Positions 1 through 12,115 are shown, counted from the first letter of the stretch. The stretch is 64,000 nt of DNA from Rhizopus arrhizus (GCA_024220505.1 JAKZZE010000004.1:1302001-1366000), one strand, 5' to 3'. Made by a program: numbers and translations. The notes: generated from the letters alone by a model not told the origin.

Positions 1-1324
1 CCTTGGTTACTAGAGCTACTGCTTGCCAAATTATGACTGTTACTATGGTTGTCATTGCTGCTGTGATTGCTAGAGTCCACAAGATCATGATTACTATTAC
101 TACTGCCACTGTTGTCGTTATTATTGTTGTGGATGTTATGATTGCTGCTACCACTTGTACAGTTATTGCCGTGTACTGTACTTGGACTACTGACAGTAGT
201 AGTACCTTCATTATTACCATTCGCGTTTGCTGACAGGGAAGGTGGTGGAGAAGAAGTGACTGATCTTGAATGAAGCATACTCGCACAGTGATCTGTCGAT
301 TCCTGTTCTGCATGTTCCAAATCAGGTGTAGACAGCCTGAGACGTTTGATATCATTCACGTCATTACTTGATGTTCTCCTGTGATGTCTTCTGTCATTTT
401 GCTGTTGTGTCTTTTTACACAACTTGGCTCCCAACGCCTCTCGTTCTCTTCGAGCCGCCTCTTGAAGCATGACACATTTGACTTTATAATCAATATTGGC
501 AGGACTTGTTAAATACATGAAAAATTCGGATAGTTTTGAAAAATCCCAATCTTTGGTAAAAACTCGCAGGAAACTTTCTCGTTGAGCATGGGTGGCTGAT
601 GCATAAGGCGCAGATGATAGGACCATGGTGATGAGTGTGGTTGTATATTGAGTCGCCCAACTGTTTGTCAAGTGACGCAAAAGATGAGCTCTCCGTAGGT
701 CACCTAATGATTATTGTTTAGATTTGAAAGAGAGGGATTATTGAAATACTTGCCTACTTCATCACACCAATCGGCTGTCACATATCTCACAAGTGTACTG
801 ATACTCTCTAGTCTCCAATCACTAATAAGCCATTTAAGAGCATTGACGATACGAACTAAAGGATATTCATTGGCAATACGATGTAAATACATTGCTGTGA
901 CCAACACGTTTTCTTCAGACTTGAGCCATGAATAAAAAGAAGCATCATAGAGTTGATCCATACATTTAATATTACGATAAACATCTTTCCAATTATTGTC
1001 ATCACTTGTATCTTTTGAAGCTGTATTTGATTTATTATGAAAAGGTACTGTTTTTGTATCTTCTTTTGTAGGTGCTGATGTGATTGTACTATCTAATTTG
1101 AAGTTGTTAACTATAATCTATAAAGCTCCATATGTGTTCTTACTGTGATTTTTTAATTTTGTGCCTGCCCATTCAGCAACTGTTAAACCATGAAGTGGAG
1201 TACGAGATGGCAAGTGAAAATCTAATTCGTTAGAATCACTGGGTATATTATATTGTAAAAAAGGGGTAGTTAATAAAGGTATATCGTTGTTGTTGTTGTT
1301 GTTGTTGTTGTTATTGTTTGTCAT
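1..1324 (-). CDS. Unidentified low-complexity protein, 3' part outside window
   Basis: I do not recognise this protein. The start ATG is at 1324-1322, followed at once by an Asn run and, about 40 residues on, the segment LHGLTVAEWAGTKLKNH. An intron at 1093-1143 (GTAAG...TTAG, 51 bp) removes an in-frame TAG and joins to NSTITSAPT. The second exon holds an amphipathic, apparently folded stretch (YDASFYSWLKSEENVLV, YLHRIANEYPLVRIVNALKW). A second intron lies near 690-748; the joint EVGK/AHLLRHLTNSW keeps the frame. The third exon has a helical part (SWATQYTTTLITMVLSSAP, SFLRVFTKDWDFSKLSEFF), then a basic patch (RRHHRRTSSNDVNDIKRLRL) and a long Asn/Ser/His-rich tail that runs off at base 1. Composition suggests a nuclear regulatory protein, but that is inference. 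Confidence 0.6.
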
Positions 1325-1964
1325 AGTTGTGTATATGTTTGTAACGTAAATTTTGTTAAAAAGAAAGAGAGAGAGAAAAAAAAGATAGAAAAAATAAGTA
1401 TATTTATATTAAAATAAAAGCGGACAAAAAAAAACCTCTCTTTATTCCCCCCCCCCCATTTTTTATTTAATTATCGATCCACCTTCAAACTTTTTTTTTT
1501 TTACCACTTTAGCTTTATTTTTTTTTTTTTTGCTCATCTTTTCTCTTTCTTTTTAATTTTATGTTTTCTGAATGAATTCAAGGCATAAAAAAATCAAATT
1601 TTCTTTGTCTGCTATCATTGTTATTATTGTTTCTTTTTTTTTCTTTTTGTGTAATGCAGCTTGTACTACTCTTGTGAAAAATAAAAAAAGAATATTCACC
1701 ATTTATTTATCCTATCCTTTACAAAATGATGGGTTAAAATAGAAAACTTTTTCTTTTTAAAAAAAAGAAAGGGATGAGGAGAGAGGAGAAGAGGGAAAAA
1801 AAAAGAAAACTGTTTTATATTATTTTATGCCAAGGTCACCCTTTTCTTCATCACTTCGCAGCATCAGACGTCGGACATTCAATAACAGTCCATTCGCTGT
1901 TCATAGTTTCTTTTTTTCTCTTCTTTTTTTTCTTTCTTTTTTTTTAGATTTCAAAAAGCAAATA
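1325..1964. promoter_or_regulatory. Divergent promoter region and T-rich leaders
   Basis: This stretch separates the unidentified minus-strand gene from importin alpha on the plus strand, so it must hold both promoters. It is very AT-rich with many T and A runs and a short C run near 1446. Just upstream of the importin start, a pyrimidine tract ends in TTTTTAG at about 1946, which may be the acceptor of a 5'UTR intron. No specific operator was recognised. Confidence 0.4.
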
Positions 1965-3745
1965 ATGGACGCAGCAAGTGATCTTCGACGTGGAACATAT
2001 AAAGAACGCAGTCGTTTTAAACCAGAAGAAGTGAGACGTCGACGTGAAAATGCTCAAGTAGAAATTAGAAAACAAAAAAAAGAAGAGAATTTAGCAAAGA
2101 GAAGAAACTTTAACATGCAAGAATTAGAAGCTGATTCTGACGACGAATTAGACTCTAGCCTGCAAGATGCAGAGGTAAGTTAATATCAAAATAAAATAAT
2201 TAAAAAAAAAAGCTTATCTCTTTAAAAGGCTATTGCTCAGATTCCATACATGATTCAAAGCATCTATTCAGAAGACGGTGGGTTGCAACTTCAAGCAACA
2301 ACAGGTTTTAGAAAACTTTTGTCAAAAGAAAAAAATCCTCCTATAAAGGAAGTCATTGCTTCCGGTGCTGTACCACGCTTTGTCCACTTTCTTCGTTCTC
2401 CTGATAGTCAACTTCAGGTATAAAAAATGTGTTTATAGATAAATGGGTCATTAAACAACTTGGATAGTTTGAAGCAGCTTGGGCTTTAACGAATATTGCA
2501 TCGGGATCTGCTGATCAAACAGAAGTTGTAGTTCAATCTGGTGCTGTGCCTTATTTTATTGAACTATTAAGTAGTCCAGTGATTGATGTTAAAGAGCAGG
2601 TAAGAGATGAAAAGAAAAGGAGGACAAAATGTTAAATATCTCTTAGGCTGTTTGGGCACTTGGTAACATTGCAGGTGATAGTCCACGCTGCCGTGATTAT
2701 GTATTAGAAAATGGGGCACTTCCACCTTTATTAGCTATTTTTGAAGAAAGCTCTAAATTATCCATGATTCGTAATGCCACTTGGACTTTATCCAATTTCT
2801 GCCGAGGAAAAAACCCTCAACCTGAATGGAGATTGGTAAATTAGAGCTTATTGATAGAAATAAGGCTAACGTGATGAATAGATTGCACCTGCTTTGAGTG
2901 TATTGGCTAGATTACTTGGTTCGACAGATGAAGAAATATTGATTGATACTTGTTGGGCCATTTCTTATCTGTCTGATGGGTCCAATGAACGTATTCAAGC
3001 CGTGATTGATGCAGGCGTGACAAGTCGTTTGGTCGAGTTATTGAATCACCCTTCGACTTCTGTTCAAACACCCACCCTTCGTTCAGTTGGCAACATTGTC
3101 ACGGGTGATGATACACAAACTCAATTGGTTATCAATTGCGGTGCACTCGCCGGCCTTTTACATCTCTTGGGCAGTCCCAAGGACGCGATTCGTAAGGAAG
3201 CCTGCTGGACGATTTCCAACATTACCGCAGGCAACACAACCCAAATCCAAGCCATCATCGATCACGGTCTGATTGAACCACTAATCCAGATCTTGATCCA
3301 TGGTGATCCCAAGACAAAGAAGGAAGCATGCTGGGCAATTTGTAACGCGACTTCGGGTGGATTAAATAAACCTGAACAGATCAAGTACTTGGTGAACGCA
3401 GGGTGTATAAAACCTTTGTGTAATATTTTGACATCAATGGACAATAAGATCATTTTGGTTGCTTTGGACGGCTTAGACAATATTTTACGTGTTGGAGAAA
3501 CAGAAAAGTCAAATACGATGGAAGGATATAATCCATATTCGTTGTTGATTGAGGAGTGTGGAGGTATTGATCATATTCATGCGTTACAGAACCATGACAA
3601 CTTAGAAATCTATAACAAATCATACCAATTGATCGAGAAATACTTTGCTGATGAAGAAGGTGTGGATGCAGATATGGCACCCGATACACAAAATGGTCAA
3701 TTTATGTTTCACAATGAATCTAATCAAAATGGATTCAATTTCTAA
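1965..3745 (+). CDS. SRP1: Importin subunit alpha (karyopherin alpha)
   Basis: Adaptor that binds classical nuclear localisation signals and docks to importin beta for nuclear import. Five exons: 1965-2174, 2229-2417, 2468-2599, 2647-2835, 2882-3745, all with GT/AG borders and consistent phase, giving 527 residues, normal for the family. The N-terminus is an importin-beta-binding domain ([19 protein letters not shown], then KRRNF). It is followed by armadillo repeats with the typical NLS-groove W..N signature (EAACWAL-type segments: [50 protein letters not shown]). An upstream ATG at 1827 is in frame, but the extra peptide is a Phe/Leu-rich translation of a T-rich leader with a probable acceptor site, so the start at 1965 ([10 protein letters not shown]) is preferred. 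Confidence 0.96.
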
Positions 3746-4044
3746 TTTTTTTTTTTTTTTACTGCTTTTTAATAAAGTGCAATAAACACATTTCGTCTAG
3801 TTATTTTGAAATGGGCTTATTTATATAAAAAAAAGGCCATTTTTTATACAACTTTATGAATCAATCTTTTACGCGTAAAAGTACATCATCAAAAGAGGAG
3901 AAAAATGAATGTTTACTTGCGCGCATTTTTTTTTCACGCGCACTTTTAACAATAAAAAGATAAACATTTTGCAGATGGCTGAAAAGAATACGACACCTGA
4001 CACTTAAAAAAATGGTTCCACAATGAATCCCCAAGTGTACATTT

Positions 4045-4108
<64 letters not shown>

Positions 4109-4142
4109 CCTAATAATATCAAAAAGTGTATATAGCTTTATA
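3746..4142. other. Intergenic, poly(A) signals and long poly(T)
   Basis: The 3' region of importin alpha carries AATAAA-type signals near 3770-3785. The rest is AT-rich and includes a 59-base T run (listed separately). No gene was seen. Confidence 0.5.
4047..4105. repeat. Poly(T) tract, 59 bases
   Basis: An uninterrupted run of T between importin alpha and the CEP120-like gene. Length may be uncertain because such runs are prone to sequencing error. Confidence 0.9.
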
Positions 4143-5746
4143 ATGTCTTTATTATTAACAAAAACCTGTGAATATGCTTTACTTGTAACAATACAGGAAG
4201 GTAAAGTAGATAAAATGCAAAATATACAAAGAAATAAAACTTTAATTTTTTATTGTTCAAAGGACGATACTTTAAAAACGACGATTACTCGATTAGAGTT
4301 GAAACAGAACTTGACTTGAGATTACCTTCTTCCATTAACGACTTGATTCCACAAGACACACTTATATCTTCTCCTTCAGTTAATATTCAAACAGACGGTA
4401 CCTGTGCCTTTCATGTTTCACTTGTCTATTTTATCTCTTCAAAACAACTCGTTCGTCTACGTAAAGAAAAGGCAACCACGACACTTTATATAAAAAAAGT
4501 ATACAAGGATTCATCACTAGCAGCAGAAATCATGGATAAAATACAGTTATCAATATCAGAAGCTAAGGAGGTCGTATCCAAATCCACACATCATTTGGAA
4601 CATATTTATAAATTTGTAGCTGACAAGGGCGATTGGTGTCAAATAACAAGAGGAGGAAAAGAACAGGTGAAGGTTGGATTATTTTATGTAGCTATGCCAG
4701 ATACAGCAGCCAATACAAATAGTACTTCAAGGGTCAGTACACCTTGCATCGAGTTAAGATCACCACCTCCTACTCCTAAAATGACAAATGCTGTCTTAAA
4801 TCAAAGCTATTGTTCAAGTAGTAATAGCAGCAGTAGTAATAATAGTATCATATCATCCAATAATAGAAGAAAAAAGATCACTTCTATCATTGGCACTCAA
4901 CTACCGCAACCACCAAAGAAGAAAGTGATTGAAGACAAAAGAGTCAAGGTACAACCAACGTTAAGAAGAACAAAATCATCACTGATGGATTTGAACATTG
5001 AAGAATTAGCAGACATGCTACGAAAGATCAATGTGTTTTCTAATACAAATGGAGAAAAAAGTGAACAAAAGAATAGTAAACTGGTGCTACAGCAGTCTTA
5101 TCATCAAATTGGTAAAGGCAGCTTAAAGTACACATTTTACTTTAAAGTCTTACAAGCCGATCACATCCACCACACCATCCTACGCTCTTCAAATCATCCT
5201 TCAAAGCTAAAAAGACCCTATGTCACCTGGTCATTCCTTTCTACCTACAACATATCACCCGCAGCCTCTTATTCAACAAGTACCCCAAACCAGTCCAGAT
5301 CCTGCTATCCACTCTCTGGACATCTCGTCGACATCCAAAACTGGCTGGACAGCCAGAGTCAGATCAAACTCAACCTGATCATGATGGACAAGCATACGAA
5401 ACAGACCGCTGGCACTGGTTCCATCTCACTCAAGAACCTTGCCTTCACCGACAGGACATTTGACGATCGGACCTGTCTTGTTCACAACGCACAAGAGGAA
5501 GAGGTCGTCGCTCAGATCACGGTCCGGTTGGGTCTGATCAGTGGCTGGCATCAAGAGCTGAATCATGAGGACCGTCATGATGCGTGGGATAGGATAGAGA
5601 CCACACACAAAAAGATGCGACATGCCTCACAATCCTCCATACCCACCTTGATCAGTGCCTCCACCCAGAGTACCCAATGTCCTACGGTGCATCACATCTC
5701 ACCCTTTTCACGTTCACCGTCCTCTTTTAAAAAAATGAAACCCTAA
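4143..5746 (+). CDS. CEP120-like C2 / DUF3668 protein
   Basis: Two exons, 4143-4200 and 4263-5746, with intron 4201-4262 (GTAAAG...AAAG), give 513 residues. The short first exon restores a C2-type start, EYALLVTIQEGRYF, which parallels the beginning of animal CEP120 (hydrophobic strand then EGR.F). The middle is Ser/Asn-rich and basic. From about residue 297 SYHQIG opens the second conserved region, followed by a YFKVLQADHI strand, a WSFLSTYNIS strand and VDIQNWLDSQSQIKLNL, in the same order as the DUF3668 domain of CEP120. CEP120 in animals works in centriole elongation. A non-flagellate fungus has no centrioles, so the role here is unknown. The assignment rests on remembered family features, not a search. 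The gene converges on the GATA factor with 6 bp between stop codons. Confidence 0.72.
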
Positions 5747-5752
5747 TGATTA

Positions 5753-6742
5753 TTATTTATTATACAATATATTCTCTGCTTCAATCACAATCTTTTGTAA
5801 TGCGTTTGTTAAACTGGACAAGGTCCGGTGTTGCTCACTGGGCACCCGTCTTCGTATTCTTTCTAGCCGTGTCATGGCATCATCAAATTCTATTAGATCT
5901 TCATAGCCCCTACTGGTAGCTGGCAAGTTCTTTTGTGGGGTGGATCGGTAATCAAAGATCGGATCGAATCGTGGATGATTTCGAATGTCTGGAATGGAAG
6001 GCAAGGTGCGATTGAAGGGGGGCGGCGTTCTTGGCGGTGGGGGTAATCGAGCATGTGGATGGCTGGTGGAGGAGGGAGGGGAGGAGGGCAGGGACCGTAG
6101 TGGACTTCGTTTGGGTTCAATGTAATCCTCAATGGGAGGTACGGGCGAAGAAGAAGAAGGCACGGATACCAGTGTGCTCTTGATCACCTTTTTTCTTTTA
6201 TTTTTCAATTGTACTTCTTCATCGCTTGATTCCTCCTCGATTTCCTGCTCTTCGCCCTGCTCAGACACCACAATCCGCTTTCTTCGTTTGATCACACTTC
6301 GTTTCATGCTCACCGGCCGATGAACATGATGTAATTTATAGTACAGACCACACGCATTGCATATCGTATTACCCGATTCATCTCTACGCCAAAGCGGTGT
6401 GGTCGTCGTTCGACAGTTGGCACATATCAGTGGATGTTTAGCCACCTGGTTTTGATTGAATGCCGGGCAACCTTTGCAAGACGCTGATCCACCCGTCCCG
6501 TTACACTGTCCGTCCCCTGGGCATGTTCCCGGTAAGGCTGTACTCTCGGCTTTCTTTACGCTTCGTTTCATACTCACCGGTCGAAGTGTATGACGGGCTT
6601 TGAGGTAAAGTCCACAGGCATTACAGATTATGTCGCCATTAGGTGCTCTTCTCCAAAGTGGGGTCGTCGTTGTACCACAATTGGAACACACAGTGGCTGA
6701 TACTTCACTATTGCTTTTCTTGAATGATTTTGTTTCACTCAT
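5753..6742 (-). CDS. SREA: Iron-responsive GATA repressor (SRE/Fep1/Urbs1 family)
   Basis: Single-exon protein of 329 residues. It has two GATA zinc fingers, C-X2-C-X17-C-X2-C, at residues 19-43 and 107-131, each followed by a basic tail ([11 protein letters not shown] and [15 protein letters not shown]). Between them lies the cysteine cluster CPGDGQCNG...SCKGCPAFN (residues 74-92), the diagnostic iron-sensing region of fungal siderophore regulators. Family knowledge: these factors bind GATA sites and repress iron-uptake genes when iron is plentiful. The C-terminal half is acidic, then Pro/Ser-rich ([15 protein letters not shown]), and ends in a predicted helix ([12 protein letters not shown]...[16 protein letters not shown]) that could be a coiled-coil corepressor contact. 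The ATG at 6742 is the first Met of the frame. Confidence 0.94.
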   Translation of the reverse strand: MSETKSFKKSNSEVSATVCSNCGTTTTPLWRRAPNGDIICNACGLYLKARHTLRPVSMKRSVKKAESTALPGTCPGDGQCNGTGGSASCKGCPAFNQNQVAKHPLICANCRTTTTPLWRRDESGNTICNACGLYYKLHHVHRPVSMKRSVIKRRKRIVVSEQGEEQEIEEESSDEEVQLKNKRKKVIKSTLVSVPSSSSPVPPIEDYIEPKRSPLRSLPSSPPSSTSHPHARLPPPPRTPPPFNRTLPSIPDIRNHPRFDPIFDYRSTPQKNLPATSRGYEDLIEFDDAMTRLERIRRRVPSEQHRTLSSLTNALQKIVIEAENILYNK

Positions 6743-7676
6743 TTCATAAAAGAGAAAGGAAAAGAAATATATAAAAAAAAAAAAAGTTGAAAAAATGATG
6801 ATTTTTGATTGTATAAATTGTATTATAAATGATAAGTTTTATTGAAACGGAAGTTAAATTTTATGAAGGCTTTTTTTTAATTTTCTTGTTAAAAACATGT
6901 TTCTTTTCTTATTACATCCTTCATTGAGGAATAGGTGATGAGAGATAAATGATGATGAACCTGATTCATATAGCATGGTTTGGTACAGAGGGATTGCGTC
7001 TCTTTTTGATGTGATGTGTAAAAGGAGGGTGATTTTTGAGCTGCTTTTTTATTATGTTTTACTCATGTGTAGCAAAAGATAATTAAATCGAGATATCTTT
7101 CATCTATACTCTATTTCAATTGGCGTCTCTTTCTCTCCTGAATTATACTGTGTCTGTATGAATTGTGAAAAGGAGATTGATTTCTTGCATTCATCTTCTA
7201 TGTCGGAGTATCAATACCAAATATTTAGAAAAGGAACACGCAAATGAACGCATATTTAAAAAATTGAATAGCTTGACAATAAGAAACATAGATTTCACCC
7301 TTGGCTCAAAAAAAAGAAGAGGTTCGTTAGACATGTTAAATAACGCGTCTTTATTTAAAATCTGACATTTATTTCTCAAAGATGTGTCCCTTGGATTCTT
7401 GTACAAGAGATCAACATTATATACGATCCAATTTATTGATAAAAGCGATGCATCAGACGTGTTCAATATTGGTTCTCTTGGAGCAAGAAATAGTTTAAAG
7501 ATCAATAAATATCAATAAAAAACAAGTTGTCGTATAATAAAAAGCTTTTTTTTTTTAAAAAAAAAATTTGAAATACAAATAGCAAACGTTGGCTGGATCA
7601 TAAACCCTATCCATTCACTTTGAACACTCAAAAAGATGTATTTTTTCTTTATTCTGTCTTTCTGTTATTTTTTATT
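6743..7676. other. Intergenic region, no gene seen
   Basis: This region holds the upstream side of the GATA gene and the 3' side of NTF2. It is AT-rich, and the only open frames are short and of random composition. Nothing recognisable. Confidence 0.4.
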
Positions 7677-8215
7677 TTAAGCAAAGTTCAAACGGAAGAT
7701 ATCATTGTATACCCAGTAAGAGCTACCTTCAGCAATCAATTGGAACGTTTGACAAAACATCAAAGGATTAGTACTATCATCAACCTGAACAAAGACACAT
7801 TAATCTCTTTTCTTTATGCCTTTTTTCTTTTTCTTACAATCAGGAGACCAGTGACAGTAACGACAATGTTACCAGAAGGGCCACTAGGTTGAGCATCACA
7901 GGAGGTGATTTTATGAGCCACTTTTTGGAAAGGAAGAGACTATATCAATGTATTTTTAACACATACATACTCCAAGGTGAATATAAAGAGAAAACTTACG
8001 CTCAACTTTTCGACAATCATGTCTGTTCCCTGAACTGGTGCACCTTCAAAAGTAAGCATAGATTCGTTTCTCTAAGATTAAATAAGTAAAGAAGCGTTTT
8101 TAGGCAAGGTGTATCTATAGCTTACATAAAGACTTCTCAAGCTAGGTCTATCACTATCAAAAGTTTCGTAATAGAACTTTACAAAAGCTTCAGCAACAGT
8201 GTTAATATCAGCCAT
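7677..8215 (-). CDS. NTF2: Nuclear transport factor 2
   Basis: Carries RanGDP into the nucleus. Four exons read on the minus strand: 8126-8215, 8000-8071, 7838-7939, 7677-7784, all with GT/AG introns of 51-60 bp, giving 123 residues, the normal NTF2 length. The protein starts [20 protein letters not shown], continues [21 protein letters not shown] and [20 protein letters not shown], and ends [20 protein letters not shown]. This matches the small cone-shaped NTF2 fold along its whole length, including the C-terminal YNDIFRLN motif. The exons are too short to stand out as open frames. Confidence 0.95.
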
Positions 8216-8536
8216 TTCTTGTATAAAATCAATAAACGAGATGAAGAAAAAGTTTTTTTTTTTCTTGTTCGTAATGACTATGTAGCGGCACTTCAAATCA
8301 TCGTTGAGAAGTGACGCAATCAAAGGATTTGATTGGTTTTTTCCTTCTTTCTGCTGATCGATGCTTTGTTTACAACGCAAAGATGTGTGATCTTGTTTTG
8401 ATGATAAGCGGTATGGAAATCCAATTTGGCTCATCAAGACATGTGCTCACCGAAAGATATAAACATGGCTTGTTCCTATGCATTTTTATAGTCCTGATCA
8501 CTGTTTTCTCGATCGTACATAAGATCCTTGTCCGTT
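8216..8536. promoter_or_regulatory. NTF2 upstream region
   Basis: Upstream of the NTF2 start; the first ~40 bases include a T-rich leader on the coding strand. No defined motif was recognised. Confidence 0.35.
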
Positions 8537-8945
8537 TTACAATAGATTTCGTTCAATCGATGTGCACAAGAAATATCCAGCCTGTCTGTGAGAAAGGAAA
8601 ACTTACATTTTGGATTTCTTTCTTGAAATCAAAGCCATAGCATGCCCCTTCAATCGAAAATGGTCATTGGGATGGGTTTTGTCTTTTGAAACAAGTTCCT
8701 GACCTGGTTACTTTCTGTGTTGTTAAAAAAAGGGGACTTGTTGAGCCGCACGTGAAAAGAACATATGAAAAAAAAAAAAAAAAAAAAAAAAAACGCTGGT
8801 CTAAGAAATGCTCGGTATCCAAAAGGGATTACAGTACTAAGGTTTCTGTAGATGACATGGACAATAAAAACGATGGTTTTCAAGTGCACGCTCTCTTTTA
8901 GAGATGACAAGTTTCTAGGTACAGTATCACTGCTAATAGAAGCTG
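8537..8945 (-). CDS. Possible exons of an unidentified gene
   Basis: Weak evidence. On the minus strand a frame reads GQELVSKDKTHPNDHFRLKG then HAMALISRKKSK, meets a GTAAGT donor near 8606, and after a TTTCTCACAG acceptor continues IQAGYFLCTSIERNLL to a stop at 8537-8539. Upstream, beyond a 26-base A/T run at 8768-8793, another frame reads ISSDTVPRNLSSLKESVHLK and may be an earlier exon. I recognise no family, could not place a start, and cannot exclude chance open frames. Confidence 0.22.
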
Positions 8946-9612
8946 CAAAAAGTTGTTATTATTTGCAGTTGGAAAAGTCAATATTCTTTCAACAGATCAG
9001 TGTCATAAATTAGCAGAAAAGCAGTCTATCGGTTGATTGAATGTTGCTAATGAAACTTTATTTAGCCTATTGTTAACTGTTTGTTAAATTCATATGGAAT
9101 ACAGCCACTCTTATTTTATAGTGAGGCAGTCTACAGTATTTTTTTACTCTGATAAGCTGCATTGTCATTACGAGTTTTGAATGATACATCTTTCTTTTAT
9201 AAAAAGATTATTCACTTGTCTTTACCAGAAGCTGATCATACAACACAAGAAAAAAAAAAACAGAATATTCGAGTTGTCTTCTTGTTTTCTATGGGCTTCA
9301 TCTTATTCATACAACGGGTCATTTTTGACTAAAAATGAAACACCCCCGCCCTTTTTTTTTCAACTAGCCTTTATATCTTTTTAATTTTTCTTTAGTTCTT
9401 GTTGGTATTTTCAAATTCTAATCTAAACAACTTGAAAAAGTCCTTTAATGACCATTTTGCTATTTGCGGGGGTAAAAATAAATGGTTTCCAACATGGGAA
9501 CATCTTGTTGTACGTGCTGACTCTTCTTTCCCAACAAGAAAAGACAAACATCTTTCCTTTATTCGTCTTTATTAAATAGGCTTTCTATCAAGATGAAAGA
9601 CATCCAAATCAA

Positions 9613-9649
<37 letters not shown>

Positions 9650-10599
9650 ACGAAAAATAAAAGTGAGAATAAAGTGTGCTGTAAAACTTTTATACAAGAA
9701 ACACATGCAAAAGTACCAAATTCTTGAGATTATTTTTTTGTAAAAGATGTCATGACGGCTTGTATTTAATACTGACTATATCAGATTACAATTCTATTTT
9801 TGTTGTTATGAAAAAGGTGTCATGTTTACCGTCTTTTGCAAAGAAAATAAAATAACTCACGAAATACATTCACTTTTGCAGTTAATAAAAGATCATTTGT
9901 CTAATAAGATAGTTTATGCTGTGAATAACTAAATGTTATTTCATTATCAGACTTTTTTTTTCTAAAGTTGTAGTAATTTCAATTGGAACAACACATTTCA
10001 TGTTCACCTCAGTCGTGCTCTCGAATAAGATGAGGTTGAATAAACAGGTTTGATAAAAGGGATACTGAGTTTATTCTTTTTTAATAAAATGATAAAGAGC
10101 TGAGATGAAACATGTCTGATAGACTCAATGTTGATTAAAGATGACTCTATTCAATCCAGATTTGTGTCATTTTAATTATTAGAAAATGGTTTTATTTATC
10201 AATAAATCAACACTTGTTTACTGAAAGGGTCATAAAGTGCTTTGATTTTGAATTCAATTGATTTATTGTATAGAATCAAATAGGGCTTACAATTAGAAAG
10301 CATTTCTGTAGGTATGATCGTCATTACTATTTTTAAGCAATGGCTTGTTTTTAAAGAGGAACCGATCCTTTCTTTTGAATATAAGAAAACGTTTGTTTTG
10401 AATTAATTTTTCTCTCCTCCCTTTTTTTTATAATAAAAAATGAACGTGTTTTATTTAGGGAAAAAAAACGTGTGTAAATAAACCTTTTTTGTTTTTCAAT
10501 AAAAGGATGCGTTGTCTATTTAAAAAAAAAAGAAAAGGATATTTACAAAAGTGTATGATTATATATGCGTGTATATGTGAATGGGATGAGAGAATGAGC
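8946..10599. other. AT-rich intergenic region, 1.65 kb
   Basis: No coding potential beyond short low-complexity frames. A 35-base A run lies at 9614-9648. Several A/T-rich stretches resemble decayed sequence, but none is recognisable. Confidence 0.4.
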
Positions 10600-11010
10600 T
10601 TATGATATAGTAGGACTGTGATGCATCATGACTAATAGATAAGCTGCGTCTTCATCGTCTGAAGATAGTGTAGCTGATAATTTTCTTTCATATCTTGTAT
10701 TAGAAATAGGTATATGATTTGGTGGCATATAAAGAGGATAAAAGCGTCGATGTTGTGAAGATATCAAACGTTTTCGTTTCTTGTCGTGAATATTTAATTT
10801 GGTTAAATTTGATGTTGGTTTTGATACGCGTTCTTTTAGACTTGATTCTAAAGTAAGTAAATCAAGACTTTCACATCCGTGTTCTCGTTTAAAATTGGCT
10901 AAACTCAAACGAGCCTTTAATCTATAAGCCAACTAGAATAAAAAGTTAAACTGATTGTTTATGCCTTTCACAATAAAGCTTACATTAGACATATCATATT
11001 GTTGTGTCAT
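10600..11010 (-). CDS. Small protein, possible Whi5/GTB-motif regulator
   Basis: Two exons, 10984-11010 and 10600-10932, with a 51-bp intron (GTAAGC...CTAG), give 119 residues beginning MTQQYDMSN. The segment LAYRLKARLSLANFKREHGC resembles the short helix of Whi5/Nrm1-type G1/S transcription repressors (L..RL..A..K.). A basic patch (HDKKRKRLISSQHRRF) and a Ser/Asp cluster (SATLSSDDEDAAYLL) follow. The Whi5-like label is inference from a short motif. The protein could equally be an uncharacterised lineage-specific regulator. Confidence 0.5.
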
Positions 11011-12007
11011 TTTTATTTAAATTGAAAAAGAAAAAGAAAAATATTTTTTTTTTCCTTCGATTTATAAAGTAAATATAATTTTATGCCGAAAATAAAAATA
11101 AAGAGAATAAGTGAGTGTTCTTAATAGGAGAATTGAACCAATCACAAAAACAAAATAAAATTATTTTAAAGAGAACCTTCTGGGCTATAATTTATATGCA
11201 AATGATAAAGGAGAACAACAGGGATTTTCCAATGAAATTTTTTTTTTATGTGTGTGTTCAATGATTGGATTCTGTCTTTTCCCTACTTTATTACTGGTTT
11301 AACAAATGCTTCATTCTAAACATTCATCTACCATTCCTATTTTTTTTTTTTCTTTAAACCAATCACTAACAGAGTCTCACTTTTTTAAATTTTATTTTCA
11401 CCACAGCTATTTATAATCTTTTGATGCCGAAAAAGGTCTTTTTTTATAATTGAACCAGTCTGTGTGAACCAGTGTATTAAATCATGTACTTTTTTACTCT
11501 TCTCATTCCAATTTACAATCAACATTATTCTTTATAGTGTTCACTTGCCGTATTCATTCAGTGGTTTAGATTGGTTTGGTACACGGACAAGTGTTTTACC
11601 GAGTGTATGTTTCAATTATTAACCAATTGACTTTAATTTCCTTTCATCATTTTTGTGTTGTCAATCTTACCAATCTAATTGCTTACATTAGTGAATAATG
11701 AATAATGTGTGAATAGGGTCAATTTCAATCTTTTTCTTCCTGTTAACAACTTGGTTTGTAAATATCTTGATCTTTACTAATATTAGGAAACGATACGGAA
11801 TCAGTAATAATAAAAAAAAGAAATTGACGCATAAAAAGCGTAACATGTTCGGGATCCAAAAAAAAAAAGAAAAAGAAAAGTGCGTAAATTCATTGGAAAT
11901 CTTCCCCTTTTGTTTTTAACCCGCTCATGCATAAAAAAAAAAATGGGAAAATCATTTTGATAAAAAAAACACTTTCCTTTTTAATGATTGGCTAAGCCAA
12001 ATTATTG

Positions 12008-12060
<53 letters not shown>

Positions 12061-12115
12061 GTTGGGCTTCTTTTTTTTTCTTTTTATTATCAACCCAATC
12101 TTTATATATTATGAA
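11011..12115. other. Intergenic region, no gene seen
   Basis: AT-rich DNA between two divergently transcribed small genes. It includes a 50-base A run at 12010-12059 just upstream of the next gene. No promoter motif could be assigned. Confidence 0.4.
12010..12059. repeat. Poly(A) tract, 50 bases
   Basis: Uninterrupted A run about 55 bp upstream of the start of the small membrane protein gene. Confidence 0.9.

Noticed and set aside
3..233. Plus-strand open frame at the left edge
   Set aside because: Complement of the Asn/Ser/His-rich tail of the minus-strand gene.
1..1324. Mediator subunit 12 or another named regulator for the left-edge gene
   Set aside because: I could not match the MED12 signature; composition alone is not enough.
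1827..1964. Upstream in-frame ATG extending importin alpha by 46 residues
   Set aside because: The extension is a Phe/Leu-rich translation of a T-rich leader with a likely acceptor site; family members start at the MDAASD-type position.
4253..4262. CEP120-like protein starting at a TTG at 4253
   Set aside because: This is intron sequence; the ATG exon at 4143 splices in phase and completes the C2 start.
8650..8910. Long open frames across the poly(A/T) run
   Set aside because: Produced by the homopolymer (poly-Lys or poly-Phe) joining unrelated sequence.
12005..12115. Open frame beginning in the poly(A) run
   Set aside because: It would start with poly-Lys from a homopolymer; the internal ATG at 12116 gives a sensible protein.
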